This document shows positions 1 to 11,174 of a stretch of DNA of 64,000 bases, piece by piece. The first letter of the stretch is position 1. Every line of letters begins with the position of its first letter. Where the stretch lies: NCBI GenBank assembly GCA_030295235.1, contig AP026132.1, positions 929,501-993,500 on the forward strand, given 5' to 3'. The DNA comes from Fistulifera solaris. Its lineage: Eukaryota > Bacillariophyta > Bacillariophyceae > Naviculales > Stauroneidaceae. The notes beneath the pieces are model-generated. The model was not told the DNA's origin. It saw only the letters and a program-made list of their open reading frames with translations, and ran no database searches. The translations under genes and the position numbers were made by a program.

Positions 1-273
1 GTGTACTTTCCACTCTCTACAGAATTCGAAAGCTTGTCGCAGTTCGCAGAGGAGGTTTTCAGCATAGGTGATCTAAAAAAGCTACGTCATGCATCCAAAT
101 TTTCCACGACCCCGCCGCAAAAAAAAGCGAGAGAACAGAGAACGCTTTTCTGCTTTTCATCAAAAGAAAAATAAATAATGACAATGACTCCTCATCTGCT
201 TTTAAAAGCAACAAACAAGCGCTTCATCTGATGCAATCGAACGATAAGTTTGACTAAGCATAGCAGCTGAAAC
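1..273. other. Left-edge non-coding stretch, possible tail of an upstream gene
   Basis: At positions 9-21 there is an acceptor-like pyrimidine tract ending in CTACAG, followed by a short open stretch that stops at about 69-71 (TGA). It could be the last exon of a gene lying left of the window, but it is too short to prove. The rest (about 72-273) is A-rich and serves as the 5' flank of the first RING gene. No other feature is seen. Confidence 0.25.
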
Positions 274-873
274 ATGGGCCTGCCCTCTGCTTTTCGCAAC
301 ACTACTGAAACAAGTGGTTCCGGTGTGCGAGAATACGATGAACAAAGCCCTGTAGCCGTGATTATCAACCTACTTCTACTCCTTCTTGCCCTTGTTGTTG
401 TGTCGCTTCTGTGCTATATTATACGCTACCTTATGCTGAAGATTCAACCGCTGGATGAGTCTGAAACGGCCGGGTCAAATGATGAGGATCGCGCTGACTT
501 TATCAAGGAGAATCTCCGTGTTCATGCATGGGTCCACCAGGAGGAGGATGAAGAAAGACAAGGAGGCAGTTTGAAAGGCGACTTATCAGAAACGAGCATT
601 AATTTCCACGAGTCTCAGGGGCAGGTATCGGATGAAGGGATCGCAGATATTAGTGGATACAGCAACCGCAGTTTGGACAGCTTTTTCGATGGATGCGCGA
701 TTTGTTTAGGGAACTACAAACGACATCAAAAAGTTTGTGAATCCAGTAATCCTGCTTGTACGCACATATTTCATGAGGAATGTATGGTGAGTTGGTTGAT
801 GAAACATCATACTTGCCCTATTTGTGGACAAATTTACATCATAACAAAGACCGCACCAAAATGTCCTGGATAA
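274..873 (+). CDS. Membrane-anchored RING-H2 E3 ubiquitin ligase, copy 1
   Basis: This 199-residue protein has one strongly hydrophobic segment at about residues 29-50 (rich in Leu/Val) and a C-terminal RING-H2 finger at about residues 141-184. The finger follows the order CAIC, then CTHIFHEEC, then CPIC, which gives the C3H2C3 zinc ligands. The family is known to recruit E2 enzymes and ubiquitinate substrates at membranes, much like the ATL-type ligases of plants. The middle is acidic and low in complexity. A second gene at 1369-1983 has the same architecture and direction, so the pair is a tandem duplication. The ATG at 274 is the first in frame and places the hydrophobic segment near the N-terminus. 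The substrate and the compartment cannot be read from the sequence. Confidence 0.85.
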   Translation: MGLPSAFRNTTETSGSGVREYDEQSPVAVIINLLLLLLALVVVSLLCYIIRYLMLKIQPLDESETAGSNDEDRADFIKENLRVHAWVHQEEDEERQGGSLKGDLSETSINFHESQGQVSDEGIADISGYSNRSLDSFFDGCAICLGNYKRHQKVCESSNPACTHIFHEECMVSWLMKHHTCPICGQIYIITKTAPKCPG

Positions 874-1368
874 ACGAGAGAACCAACTTAAATTGTACCT
901 TTATTAGTTTTACCATTGCTTCATACCTAGCGTTGCTGTCACTCTTTCTCTCAGCGCCATATTCTCCCTTAGATCACGACATATCATATTCCCCTGGCGA
1001 TTCCTCTCTTGGCTCGGTTTCGAGTCATGATGTCTTACCTTTTGAAATACAGTTTGAAAGAATGCGCTTTTTCGGTTTGTCATTAGTTGTTGAGGAAGAG
1101 ACACTTTGGAGTTATAATACCTCTTGGGCGGCTTTGCATTAGAGTTGGAGAACGTTCCCTGACTCAGTATTTGCAGTCCCGAGTCCTCATCGGAAAACGG
1201 AAAATGCGAAGCGAGCCATCACTTTTTCGTCTTTTTCTTTTGTTCTCTGCGCCACATTTTCCGAACCCGAAAAGAGTTGACGCTTTTTCGATAAATGAAC
1301 AACAACGAACATCTCTACCACATAAATAATCAAACCGCTAAACTCTATAACAAGCAACAAGCAAAGAA
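874..1368. other. Spacer between the tandem RING genes
   Basis: This 495-nt spacer holds the 3' flank of copy 1 and the promoter region of copy 2. Open frames inside it are short and show no recognisable domain. No repeat or RNA gene was recognised. Confidence 0.5.
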
Positions 1369-1983
1369 ATGAGCAACCCTTATTATCTCCGTAACTCTAC
1401 AGATACAAGCTCGAATGATGACGATGAGTACGATCAACAAAGCCCACTGGACGTATTCGTGAATTTACTGCTACTCGTGGCAACTCTCACGGTAGTTTCA
1501 CTTGTTTACTATCTCATATGTTATATCATGCTCAATGTTCAGACGTCATCAGAGACTGCAGTAACCGAGTCGAAACGAGCAAAGCGTGCTGCCTTCATTA
1601 AAGAGAACCTGCTCGTCCATGAATGGGTTGATGACAGTCAGAATAACGACGAAGAAACACAACGAAAAGAAGACGGCTCGCAACCAGCAAGGCAAGAACT
1701 GACAGTACAATGTAGTGGGCATGATGAATTGGATTGCCAAGTACGAACAAAGGCGTCTCAGGAGGGCCATGACGACGACAGTGCGTGCAGCACCGTTAGT
1801 TTGGACAGTTCATTCGATGGATGTGCAATATGTTTGGCCGATTACAAACAGAATCAAAAAGTTTGTGAGTCCAGTAATCCGGCTTGTACACATGTGTTTC
1901 ATGAGGATTGCATGGTGAACTGGCTGATGAAACATCATAGGTGTCCTGTTTGCCGACAAAGATATATTGCACAAACGCCATAA
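1369..1983 (+). CDS. Membrane-anchored RING-H2 E3 ubiquitin ligase, copy 2
   Basis: This is a 204-residue paralogue of the gene at 274-873. It has an N-terminal hydrophobic segment at about residues 29-51, an acidic Gln/Asp-rich linker, and a C-terminal RING-H2 finger (CAIC, CTHVFHEDC, CPVC). The RING and the lead-in VCESSNPACTH are almost identical in the two copies, while the linkers have diverged freely. That pattern suggests selection on E2 binding and looser constraint elsewhere. Both genes also share a short Asn/Thr/Ser-rich stretch before the membrane segment. Role: predicted E3 ligase at a membrane; the target is unknown. Confidence 0.85.
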   Translation: MSNPYYLRNSTDTSSNDDDEYDQQSPLDVFVNLLLLVATLTVVSLVYYLICYIMLNVQTSSETAVTESKRAKRAAFIKENLLVHEWVDDSQNNDEETQRKEDGSQPARQELTVQCSGHDELDCQVRTKASQEGHDDDSACSTVSLDSSFDGCAICLADYKQNQKVCESSNPACTHVFHEDCMVNWLMKHHRCPVCRQRYIAQTP

Positions 1984-2048
1984 AATCCGGATAAGTGAGA
2001 GGTTTTAGTTCAAATGAGCCTTATTTTATTTACAACCGGTAGAGCCTT

Positions 2049-4662
2049 CTATTGGATCTCGGCCGCGCTTTCTGAATTTTCTAAGTCGTTCAAGGTGGCC
2101 TGGAGGAAATTGGCAATTTCACGAGCGCTTGGTCTCTCTGTGGGATCGTAGGTATAGCATTTGAGCATGGCATCGCGAATTGCGACTACCTCGGGATCTC
2201 TTGTACTCAAAACATCCTCTGGGATGAACGGAAGAGTGCCTTCTATAACCTTTTTCGTCACCTCCTCTTTTGCTGGGCGGCCACCGGGTTCTAGTTTATG
2301 CCATGGCTCGTGTCCACAGATCAAGCGGAAGAAAATGTGACCCATTGAAAAGACGTCCACTTTTTCAGTTAGGTGCTGATCGTCGCGAGCTTCTTCGGGT
2401 GAGCGCCACTGCGGATTTGGATAACGAGCTGGAAAGCCACACGGTGTGTTTGACGTTGTGTTCCATCGTCGCAAGATACCAATGTTGAAATCGTTGAGTT
2501 TGAGCGTTCCTCTCACTGTGACAACGTTGGCAGGATTCACGTCAAAGTGAACCAAGGTAGCATTGCCATCTCCGTCAATTCCATGGACGTCAGCTATACC
2601 GTTCGCAATATCCCGTGCAATACGCAATCTAGATAGTGGTACCTTCTCGGCTTTCTCAGCGAGTTGACCAAGTCGTGTTCCATCGGCATACTCGGTAATG
2701 ACAGAGTGCCCACAGTAACCGAAAATGTTGATCACGTGAGGCGATGAGGTCAAGCGCTCCATGGCGATGGCATCAACACGGTCGTTCTCAAAATGGGCTT
2801 CCTCGAAGCGATGTTCAATTCTGTGGACAGAGTTTACGGTAAGAAAAAGCTTCGTTTAGCATCGAAATACATAGATGAAATTACGTACCGCAGTGTCTTC
2901 AAGACGGTTGTGTCTCTTTCCTCCTTCGACTGATGCCCACCAATTGTATCGACTCTCCAAGCGTTCCTCCAGTAACCTTTGGTTCCGAAGAGATTAAAGT
3001 CATCTCCATTATCTTCACCAATCTTTGCAAGGTCGAGCTCATGCATGGAATTACAGGAGGGATAGAAGCTGGTTTGCCACTCTTGCATGGGGACACATTC
3101 ACCATCGGACAGAGGCTTACGGAGCTCCATTGTCGTCATCCTTTCGTCACTCGAATCCAGGACGGAATACAACTGTGTGTTATCTGTGAACTTGGCTGGG
3201 TATAGCTCAAGAGTTCGTGTTTTCATCGGCGCCATATCCGAGTCGATGGAAACCATACGTCGCTGAGCTTCGGACCGCGTCTGCGATGGATGGCGGTAAA
3301 GTTCGGGGTCGATGGCACTGAATTGAGCAGACACGCCGGAAAGGGCGTGTTGGGGTAGGGCAAAGTGTGTACTTGCTTGTGTGGCAATGTGTGCATGATG
3401 ATGCGAGGCTTTCTTGGTCTTTAACGTGCTCGCTTTGACTTTCTCGTCTGCCGTATCGTCCTTCGACTCTTTCGTCGCGTGTTTGTGTTTCTTTATTTCT
3501 GCAGGGTGCTTCGGCTCATCCTCTTTCGGAAGCTTTGCCGCAGTATCCTGGTGCGCGTCAGCACCACCACGAAGAACGGGCGGCGTTTCTTTCGAGCGAA
3601 CACGTTTGATCTTCGATAGACCCTTCTTTAACGCCCTGGCCTTCATGGCAGCATCTGCCGAGTCGTCCGTATCGAGTTGACGATACAAGACGGACATGTG
3701 TTTGGGATGTTCGAGCGCATCTAGCTCACTTGCAACCAGCATGGAATGACCGGCTAGAAAGGTGAGACTCACGGACATGAATCCGCACACGACCATGATC
3801 CATGGGAATAAGCGAGAGCCTGCTAAACGCACGCATTGCTTGTGAAATGTCTCGGGTGTAGACGGTTGTTGGGACGCCAATATACTGTCATGACGGCTTG
3901 AACGCCGCCGCCTGTACTTTCGAGAGACTTTCTTCGAAGCCCGTCTCGAACGAGATGAGATAACAAACTCATCCGTGTCTTCACACTCTTCGTAGTTCAA
4001 GTCCAAGGTAACTGTACTGCTGATGCTTTGATGCCGTAAATCGGACCCGGATATCGATCGACGCGAGCGCAAGCGCCACTGAGAAGGGTCGCCGGGTATA
4101 CATTGCGGAACCGTGTCGCTGGCCGCTCGGGGAAATAGTCTCTCCGGCTGGGCGAGTCTTCAAACTGGATGGAATGCGCTGGCTCGAATTCATCTTCCAG
4201 CGAATCGTTATCGGGCGATTCTGGAAATAGATTACTGCGAAACTCGCTCGGCGGGCTTTCCGGTCGACTGGGTCGATGTGTGTTGGAGCGAGCGTCATCG
4301 AGTCCGCTGCTGCTCGTCATGCTCGAGGATGATGTTTCCGACGCTCCGCTCTTGTGTTCTACTAAAAATGACTTTGGGGTTGGCGTAGAGAACTCTGGCA
4401 GGGCCGACTCAATAGTCCAGGACGATGGCTGAGGATCCGATATACCCATTGTGGGTGTTGTGGCATCGGTTTCCGGCGTCCCCACGCGTTCGCTTTCTTT
4501 GAGAAAGTCAGTCTTACGAGGTGATGAGGTCCAATCTGATTTCACAGTGACTCGGATGCGATGAGGGCCAGGGGTATTGCCACGGCCGTCGTCACGACTC
4601 GTGCTCGTACTCGTGTCACAGTCGGTGCAAGAGCTCGAAGAAGAATCGTCATGATCGAGCAT
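2049..4662 (-). CDS. Membrane-linked atypical protein kinase (HFD / DFN motifs)
   Basis: The protein would be about 850 residues. Residues 1-190 are Ser/Thr/Asp-rich. A single membrane segment follows at about residues 285-308 (LFPWIMVVCGFMSVSLTFLA), then a Lys-rich linker, then a C-terminal kinase domain from about residue 570. Kinase landmarks are the beta-3 lysine in TTVLKTLR, a catalytic loop HFDVNPANVV in place of HRDxxxxN, and DFN in place of DFG; Lys, both Asp and Asn are kept, so it may be active. An intron at 2821-2888 (68 nt, GTACGT...CCACAG) is supported because splicing joins KTLR to IEHRF in frame. Near 4085-4105 the frame moves by one base without a credible intron (a 23-nt GT-AG stretch there is too short), so I suspect an indel. 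The closest named family is unclear. Confidence 0.75.
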
Positions 4663-5558
4663 TGTTGTAAAACAGTCAACGACAAGTCAATCACAACAAC
4701 AAAGAGGCACGATATGTAACGAGGTGAAAGTGTTTGTGTTGTGTCTGTGTCGACGGTTGCTGCGGCTCCGGGGTTCTGCTCGCAAGTAGTTGTTATGAAT
4801 TGTTTTCTTTGCCTCTTCAATGGCTCACGATGACAATAATCGTTATCGTTCGGCCAAATTTACTTGAAAATTAGTCGATTTTCAAATACACGAGTTGCGC
4901 GTTGTATACGTTACCTCGGTCTCAACCGTGAGAGTGCCCTCTTTGGTGGTAAACTACGCCGAGGCAATTGTCCGAAGCTGGTTTTCATTTAGTGAACGTT
5001 ACCTTGTCTTTTGGGCGTGACATGCTTGCACGGCTCTAAGTAGCGCGTCAGCCGACTAAATCGGAACACTCTTCGTATCGATACTATGGAGGCTGTTAAA
5101 AGTAAATAGTTCATTTTGTACCACTGTTTAAGAGAAAATTCCCATACTATCCGTTGGACGAGAATCGAATTGGAGGGAGAGTACCGGGAATTCACCTTCA
5201 ATTTTTCGGCGGCCGGCCGATAACGATGTCCCAATTTTCTCGACCAACAGTAGAGACACTTTTTTCGAAAGTGACTTACGTGTTTCGCCGTGTGACAAGG
5301 TGGCGCAAAATCTCCGCAAGAACTCCGTATCATTCCTTCACCCGACTCAAAGTGACACGTGACCGAAGTGAATGGAAAACTAGATCCATGGAAGATGGAG
5401 TCACGATCCAAATCGCATGCCGCCACCGGCCGCCACGACTACCTTAGGAGCAATGGTTAAGGCTATAGATGCCTGCTATGGCTCCTACGAATTCTAAATG
5501 TTTTCTCGTTATGCTATGTTCATTGTCAAAGTATAAGAGGAATGAAATGGAATCAGTT
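4663..5558. other. 896-nt intergenic region, kinase promoter side
   Basis: The region lies between the UGGT stop and the kinase start; both genes are on the minus strand. It has a perfect inverted repeat at 4864-4871 and 4878-4885 (TTGAAAAT / ATTTTCAA, 6-nt loop). Open frames on both strands near 4989-5447 are antiparallel to each other, carry no recognised domain and are probably chance. Confidence 0.5.
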
Positions 5559-8500
5559 CTACTCCGTCAGGGCGTATTCTTCCTCGTATTGCTTGACTGC
5601 CGCATCTAGTTCTACCCAGCTTTCTTGGAACAAATCTCCCTGAATCACACGTTTGGCCATGGAAACTTTAGGTTCCTTATGCATGGGGTTGTTACAAAGG
5701 TCGATGGTCTTGGCGTTCGCTTTACTCTCGTCCGAGCACCAGCTTTCACACCATAGCCACTCTTGGGGAAGGCTGAAGATGGGGACCGAGTGTTGGGCAT
5801 AATTTGGCAAGTCCTGATCCAAGTTCGCCAGACTATTCGGATCAGCTGAAAGTTGCTGATAAATTGATCGGAGTGTGTCGCCGACTAAGTTGCGACGGAA
5901 TACCTCCAAGTCCACGACGTACAGGGCGGAAATGTGGTACGGCTTTCCACGCAAGTGGTTTTTCCAGAAGCCCTCCTTCCAAAACTGGTATCCCAAGGTT
6001 TCTTTTCGTGAGGAGCAGAAAGGGGTATAACCATATGGAGCTCCTTTGAGGTCCATATCCCACAACTCCTTGAGATCACCTCGGACAACTTGATCCGCGT
6101 CCACGTAAATGATCTTCTTCACACTTTGGGGGAAGAGAACGTCAAGGAAAAGGATTTTGTACCCCCAAATTATGCGTTGCTTTTCCGATTGACTTCGAAG
6201 CCATTGTGGCCATTTGTACGTGACAAACTCCACTTCGCATCCAATCTTTCGTGCCATGGCTTGCGCAGACTGCTTGAATGTCGGTGAAAGAAAATTTTCA
6301 AACAACCAGAATTTCACTTTTGAAGTTGTCCGTTTGGTGACAGAAAGCATCATGATTTTCAAAAAGCGTTCGTAAAGGTGACCTGTCGCGAGTGAAAAGA
6401 CGTGAATTGTATCATCAGCTTCATCTACACCATTGTCTTCGCCATGAAAAAGACTAGTAGTTTCAGCGAAACCAGGCTTTCGCTGCAGCACTAGGAGTTC
6501 GCCGCGATTGCTAAAGTCTTGGACAACGATTCGCATTCTGACCTCTTGTGGTATGCTGTTCGGATCCACGACCAAACGACCTCCGCGTGCAGTACCATCA
6601 ACCATATCAAACATTGTGGCTCCCTTTGACCCTTCAGCTATGGCTAGCTCCCATATTCCTGGGTTGGCTCTCAGCTGCCAATATCCAACAGTCTTCATAA
6701 CCACAGTGTCCGAATAATTCACTTCTGTGCGATTTCTAGGGATATATTGGTTAGCTGATGATTCCGTAATGGACCCATCAATCCCCACTTCGACAATAGG
6801 TTGCTTGATTTGCACACCTAGTTCAGTGTCCCTATTCAAAGTCAATTGCAATCCATTCGGTGGCGCACCCTTTGTTTCAAAACATTGGCCGAAAACGAGT
6901 AGGCTTTTGAGCTCATACACGACTTTAGTGTTACCCTCCCCATTCAGAATAGGACCATCTCCACACCTCGTTTTCACATCACACAGCAAATTATCTGTAT
7001 CTTGCAAGGCCCAACTCTGCTGGACATCCCAAGGCTCCGGCACATCCATTCGGACAGTCAACGTATGGGTTTCTGGTAAGTTCGTAAAGCTGGCAACAGG
7101 ATTCTCAGAATTAGAAAATGACCTATGATCCGCAACGAATCTGTAATAGCTCGTTAGTGGAATTTTTGATTCGTTATCCAAAACAGATTTTGGCAACAAT
7201 ACAAGGTCGATTGCGAGTCGTAGGTGATCCCGAGCAATCAAAAGAATTGAAGAAAGTCGCTGAGCGGCCTCAGACAATGGGTCGAGTACAGCGCCGAGAT
7301 GAACCTGCATTTTAATTAAAATCAGAGAATGTAAAAGTCAATAACCAACTCGCAAAGAAACATACCTTCAAAGCTTCTCGATCATCAGGTCCATTATTCC
7401 ACGACAACAACACTTCCTTTAAGTCTTCCTCGCTGGTTGCCTCCAAATCTCTTATTGTATTGCTCAATCGAGTCCGAGAGCTTGACTCGGCATGTTCAGA
7501 TAGCAATGCGACGACGCGGGCAACACTTATTAAGAATTTTGGTGATTCGACTGGGAAATAGGGGCTGAGCATGCGTGTGACTGCCCTTGAACTTGCCATC
7601 TGTACCGACAAAAGCATTTCTAAATCAGACTGAGTTACGAGCTCGTCATGTAATAAGATAATGCGCCCGTTTCCGACGATCAAGTTGTCAGCTGGTAATT
7701 TGCGATGTAGATACCTCTGCGAAGAACATAAACCATCATTTGATAACATTATCTCAGCGACCTCTGGACTTATGCCCACTAGTTTGTCAAGAAGCTGTTT
7801 AGTGGTAAGCGACTTGTACTTGTGGTCCATGATTTTCTGCAATGCCCCAGATTCCAAGACAGAGGCATGTGCAAAGAGTGGACAAATAGCAGTAGAGGCC
7901 GCTTTTGCGTTACTCGGAAGAATGCGATACGCGACGCGTTCGGGTTTGTCTGGTAGTGATTTCATGACCGACAAAAAGGCAGCGGCATGGGCCATTCCTA
8001 ATTCAGTGCTGAAGTCAAAAATACCATCAATGACGAATTTGGTAGCATTCACTTGATCCGCTACATCCGTTACCATTTTGTTCGGGCTACACATAGCCTC
8101 CTCCCCGAACGAATCGTCAAGATTCAAAAATTTGGGTACGGAGCCGGAACTTGGATCGACGAGCAGAGGATGAATCTTAGCATAAACATTGTCTCCTTCA
8201 AGTAAATAAGCATAGACAGACTTTGGTGACGTATCTGTGATTTTTCCGTGCGAAATAAGAGATAAGACATGGTTTTGTTCCTGCCCGAACAGTCGATTGA
8301 TGCCTTCATCAGCGGTATTAGCAGGCAACGGTCGTCCATTCACAAAACCCATTCCTGGTTTTAGGCCCCGCTGAACAGCAAATTTTATCGAATGACCGTA
8401 TGCCATGACATCGTCATTCTTGTCGCCGGCTTTCATGATTGTCGTGGCGTCCGAAACGGCTTGTTCCGCTGACTTCAAGTTAAGACTCTGGTAAAGCTTT

Positions 8501-10452
8501 CCATGGAAATCAAGTAATTGGCCTATCGATACAGATTCGCTGTTGGATCGAGCATCTCTGAGAAATGACATGATATATTCAATGTATGTGAATATCCCGC
8601 CAGGGTACGCACGCAAGTCTCGAAGGGCGGTAAGTATTAGGAGATGCACGGTTTGAGAAGTGGCTTTGGCCTTCGAAATATCTAGTTTTGACTTCGTATC
8701 GAAAAGGGTAGGGATGGGACAGGGTTCGCTTGTTGTCGTGCCTTGCTTGCTCAGAAAAGTCGAGCACTCCTGAAAATGTTCCGTGTCCACGAATAGCAGA
8801 CCGATTCGAACAGGGTATGCGGCTTGCATGAGCTGGAGACCAAGATTCAAAGCAACACTTTCTGGATCTTGAATCGGATCCACCACAGCAAGTAGTGTGA
8901 ATAAATTTCTTCTCACGGAAGGCGGTCCTCCGTATTCCATATTCATCCTCATGTGATGTAGCGAAGTAGGCCATCGCGAATACAAACTATCCTTCTCAAC
9001 ATCATTCAGATAGATCACGGCATTCTTCCAGCCACGGGCGACATCAATTCGAAGAGTCTGTGCTTTGCGATCTCCATTGTCTCCCGCAGCACCCTCGAGA
9101 AATCGTTTGCCGTTCATCCATGCCGCTTGAACATCACGGAGTGCAGCACTAGGAAGATCCTTCAACATTTCAGACATCTCGTCCAAATTTCTTTGCTCTT
9201 TTTGTATGACATTGAGTATATCAAACAAATTGAAGGACGCCATATCGATCGGCAATGGCTTTCCGTTTATATAGAGCAACCCTGGTCGGAGGTCTCCGCT
9301 TTCCTCGAGCACCTCTACAGCCTTCCGAAGATTATCAGGCACCTCCAACTGAACTAGTGATGAGACCATACTCGGTAAATTCTGTGATATTTGTTGCAAA
9401 GTAACAAGTGGGTCGGTAGCCGAATTCAGTATAGCTGTCGTTGCTTGCAGGGGTAATTGTCGCCGGCGCCACACCGGAGGAATGATAGATGAGTGCAGAT
9501 TCTGATTGTGGTGGGCTGACCAAAGCTTGCGAACTAACGTTTTTTCTGTATCTAGCCCCAAAGCTGTCAAGTTGACTCCAGCAAGAAACCCCGGAGGGAC
9601 ATCCAGGTCATCTTTGGTTAGGTCGACCATGATCTCGTCATCCGAATGCAACGAATCGTTACCACGGTCGTCAAAAACCTTGTACTCCACGTTCCGAATA
9701 TCCAACCATACACCATACCCCTGCAGCGGGAGACCCGTTGCGTTACTTTGGTTCCGTTCTTCGTAATCAACAGCACCCATGTGACGCACAACAAAAGGAA
9801 TCTCCGAGTTTCTTAACAGGCGGTAGGTTGCTGCGAAAAGTGGCGTCCCCATATTTCCGTAAAGTATCCCATATGCATTTTCTCCAAAAGCAGGTATTAT
9901 TGTTTCGTTCGGGATCGTTTTCACCGCAGTTTGAGGCTTTGTGGCAAGGACGGAACTGAGTGTGTCGACTGTGATAATCTCTCCGTCTACCACCGCGAAA
10001 GCTTCTGGTGGATCCAAAAACAACTGGTGCGCTTGTTGCTGCTGCAATGTCTCTCGTGCTAATCCTCTATAGAGCTCACAATGCGGACTCTGCGCTCGCA
10101 ATGCGAGAGAAAGCTGTAACAGCTGTTTCGCTGCTCCCATCAAAGGAGTGACCTTCATGACCAGCTCCTCGGCCATCGCGTCACTCATCACTCGATCCAA
10201 ATTTTCTTCCGCCAGGCGATCTAGAAAGTCGATTCCTTTCTCTTCCTGACTGTGATACACAAAAGCTTCACAGAAAATATTTTGCGGAGTAGAAGGCCAA
10301 TGATTGGCGACGACGGATGTCTCCAACTCTCGATTCACCAGCGGGGATACTATTGTATGGAGCTCATCATTATTTCCATCTACGACCCAAATTACGATCA
10401 GTAGAAAGGGACAGAGCAATGCATTGAAGAATATGATCGAATGCTTTGCCAT
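5559..10452 (-). CDS. UGGT: UDP-glucose:glycoprotein glucosyltransferase (UGGT)
   Basis: UGGT is the ER-lumen folding sensor that re-glucosylates N-glycans of misfolded glycoproteins so that they re-enter the calnexin/calreticulin cycle. Two exons are joined across a 61-nt intron at 7305-7365 (GTATGT...ATGCAG), giving about 1,610 residues, close to the usual 1,500-1,600. A signal peptide is evident at residues 1-26. The large N-terminal half matches the thioredoxin-like/beta-sandwich sensor region. The C-terminal GT24 catalytic domain is unmistakable: IIYVDADQVVRGDLKELWDM contains the DxD metal site, and the conserved NLDQDLPNYAQ and LPQEWLWCESWC blocks follow. The protein ends in ALTE, which is not a standard KDEL/HDEL-type ER retrieval signal. 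Apart from the intron, the frame is open over 4.8 kb. Confidence 0.97.
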
Positions 10453-11174
10453 GGGTAATCTCGATTTGTGCTTGACGCAATACGACGTTTAGATCTCAAG
10501 TTGAAAAAAAAAGACGAGCTGGTCGCGTAAATGCGTCGCTGCAGCAAACAAAGGGGACGACAGGCCTTCAACTTCCAGTGATATCAAATGCTGTTTAAGC
10601 TCACGATACGATGACTTCTTCGTCAATAGATGGATAAAGGTATTCCATCAAAAGCAATAACAAGAGCAACAACAAAAAATCTCCGTAAGTTTTATACGTC
10701 GAGTGAGTAAAAAACGAACCAGAACCGATCCGACACTTTACAAAGTAGATAAAGGAATAAAGTGGGCACAGTACCAGTACCAGGTACCGGTATGTCATTT
10801 CAGACAAATAATGAATGCAAACGCAGTTCAAAAGAAGAAACTATGGATGCACGCGTATTATTCTTGTATCTCTAGAGAGACACTTTCGCCATGATTAATC
10901 GTCGGAAACTCTTGCTGCAACCTGCTAAATTAGTCTTTCAAAAATGGCTAAAGCGCTGAATTGTTGTCCGTATTTGGTCACGACTGGATATCAGTTTTGA
11001 GTCATGAATGGTTGCCAAGTTTCGCGCGCTAAGTTTAGGATACTAGCTAGACCATTATTTTTTAAAACAATAGATTCACATATGCAATTAGCTAATCTGT
11101 AAAAACGCAAAGCGTAGCTAGACGCCTACACATTTGGATCAAAGGCTGATCTTGCTTCCGAGTGGCGTGTCCAT
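10453..11174. other. 722-nt intergenic region upstream of UGGT
   Basis: It holds the UGGT promoter side and the 3' flank of the HD-domain gene. It contains one E1-like palindrome at 10982-10996, read in minus orientation and so pointing toward UGGT. It also has a small run of overlapping GTACC/GGTAC palindromes near 10770-10792. No gene is seen. Confidence 0.5.
10982..10996 (-). repeat. E1-like palindromic element
   Basis: GACTGGATATCAGTT followed by TTGAGTCATGAAT matches the E1 palindrome plus its CATGACT flank when read on the minus strand. No clear CTATAG box accompanies it, so this is a weak member of the family. Confidence 0.4.

Noticed and set aside
4085-4110. 23-nt micro-intron in the kinase gene (and a similar one at about 14983-15005)
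   Set aside because: GT and AG ends exist at both places, but 23 nt is far below the 58-122 nt of supported introns here, and a single missing base explains the data better.
4989-5447. Overlapping open frames on both strands
   Set aside because: The two frames shadow each other, and neither has a domain or fits the neighbours.
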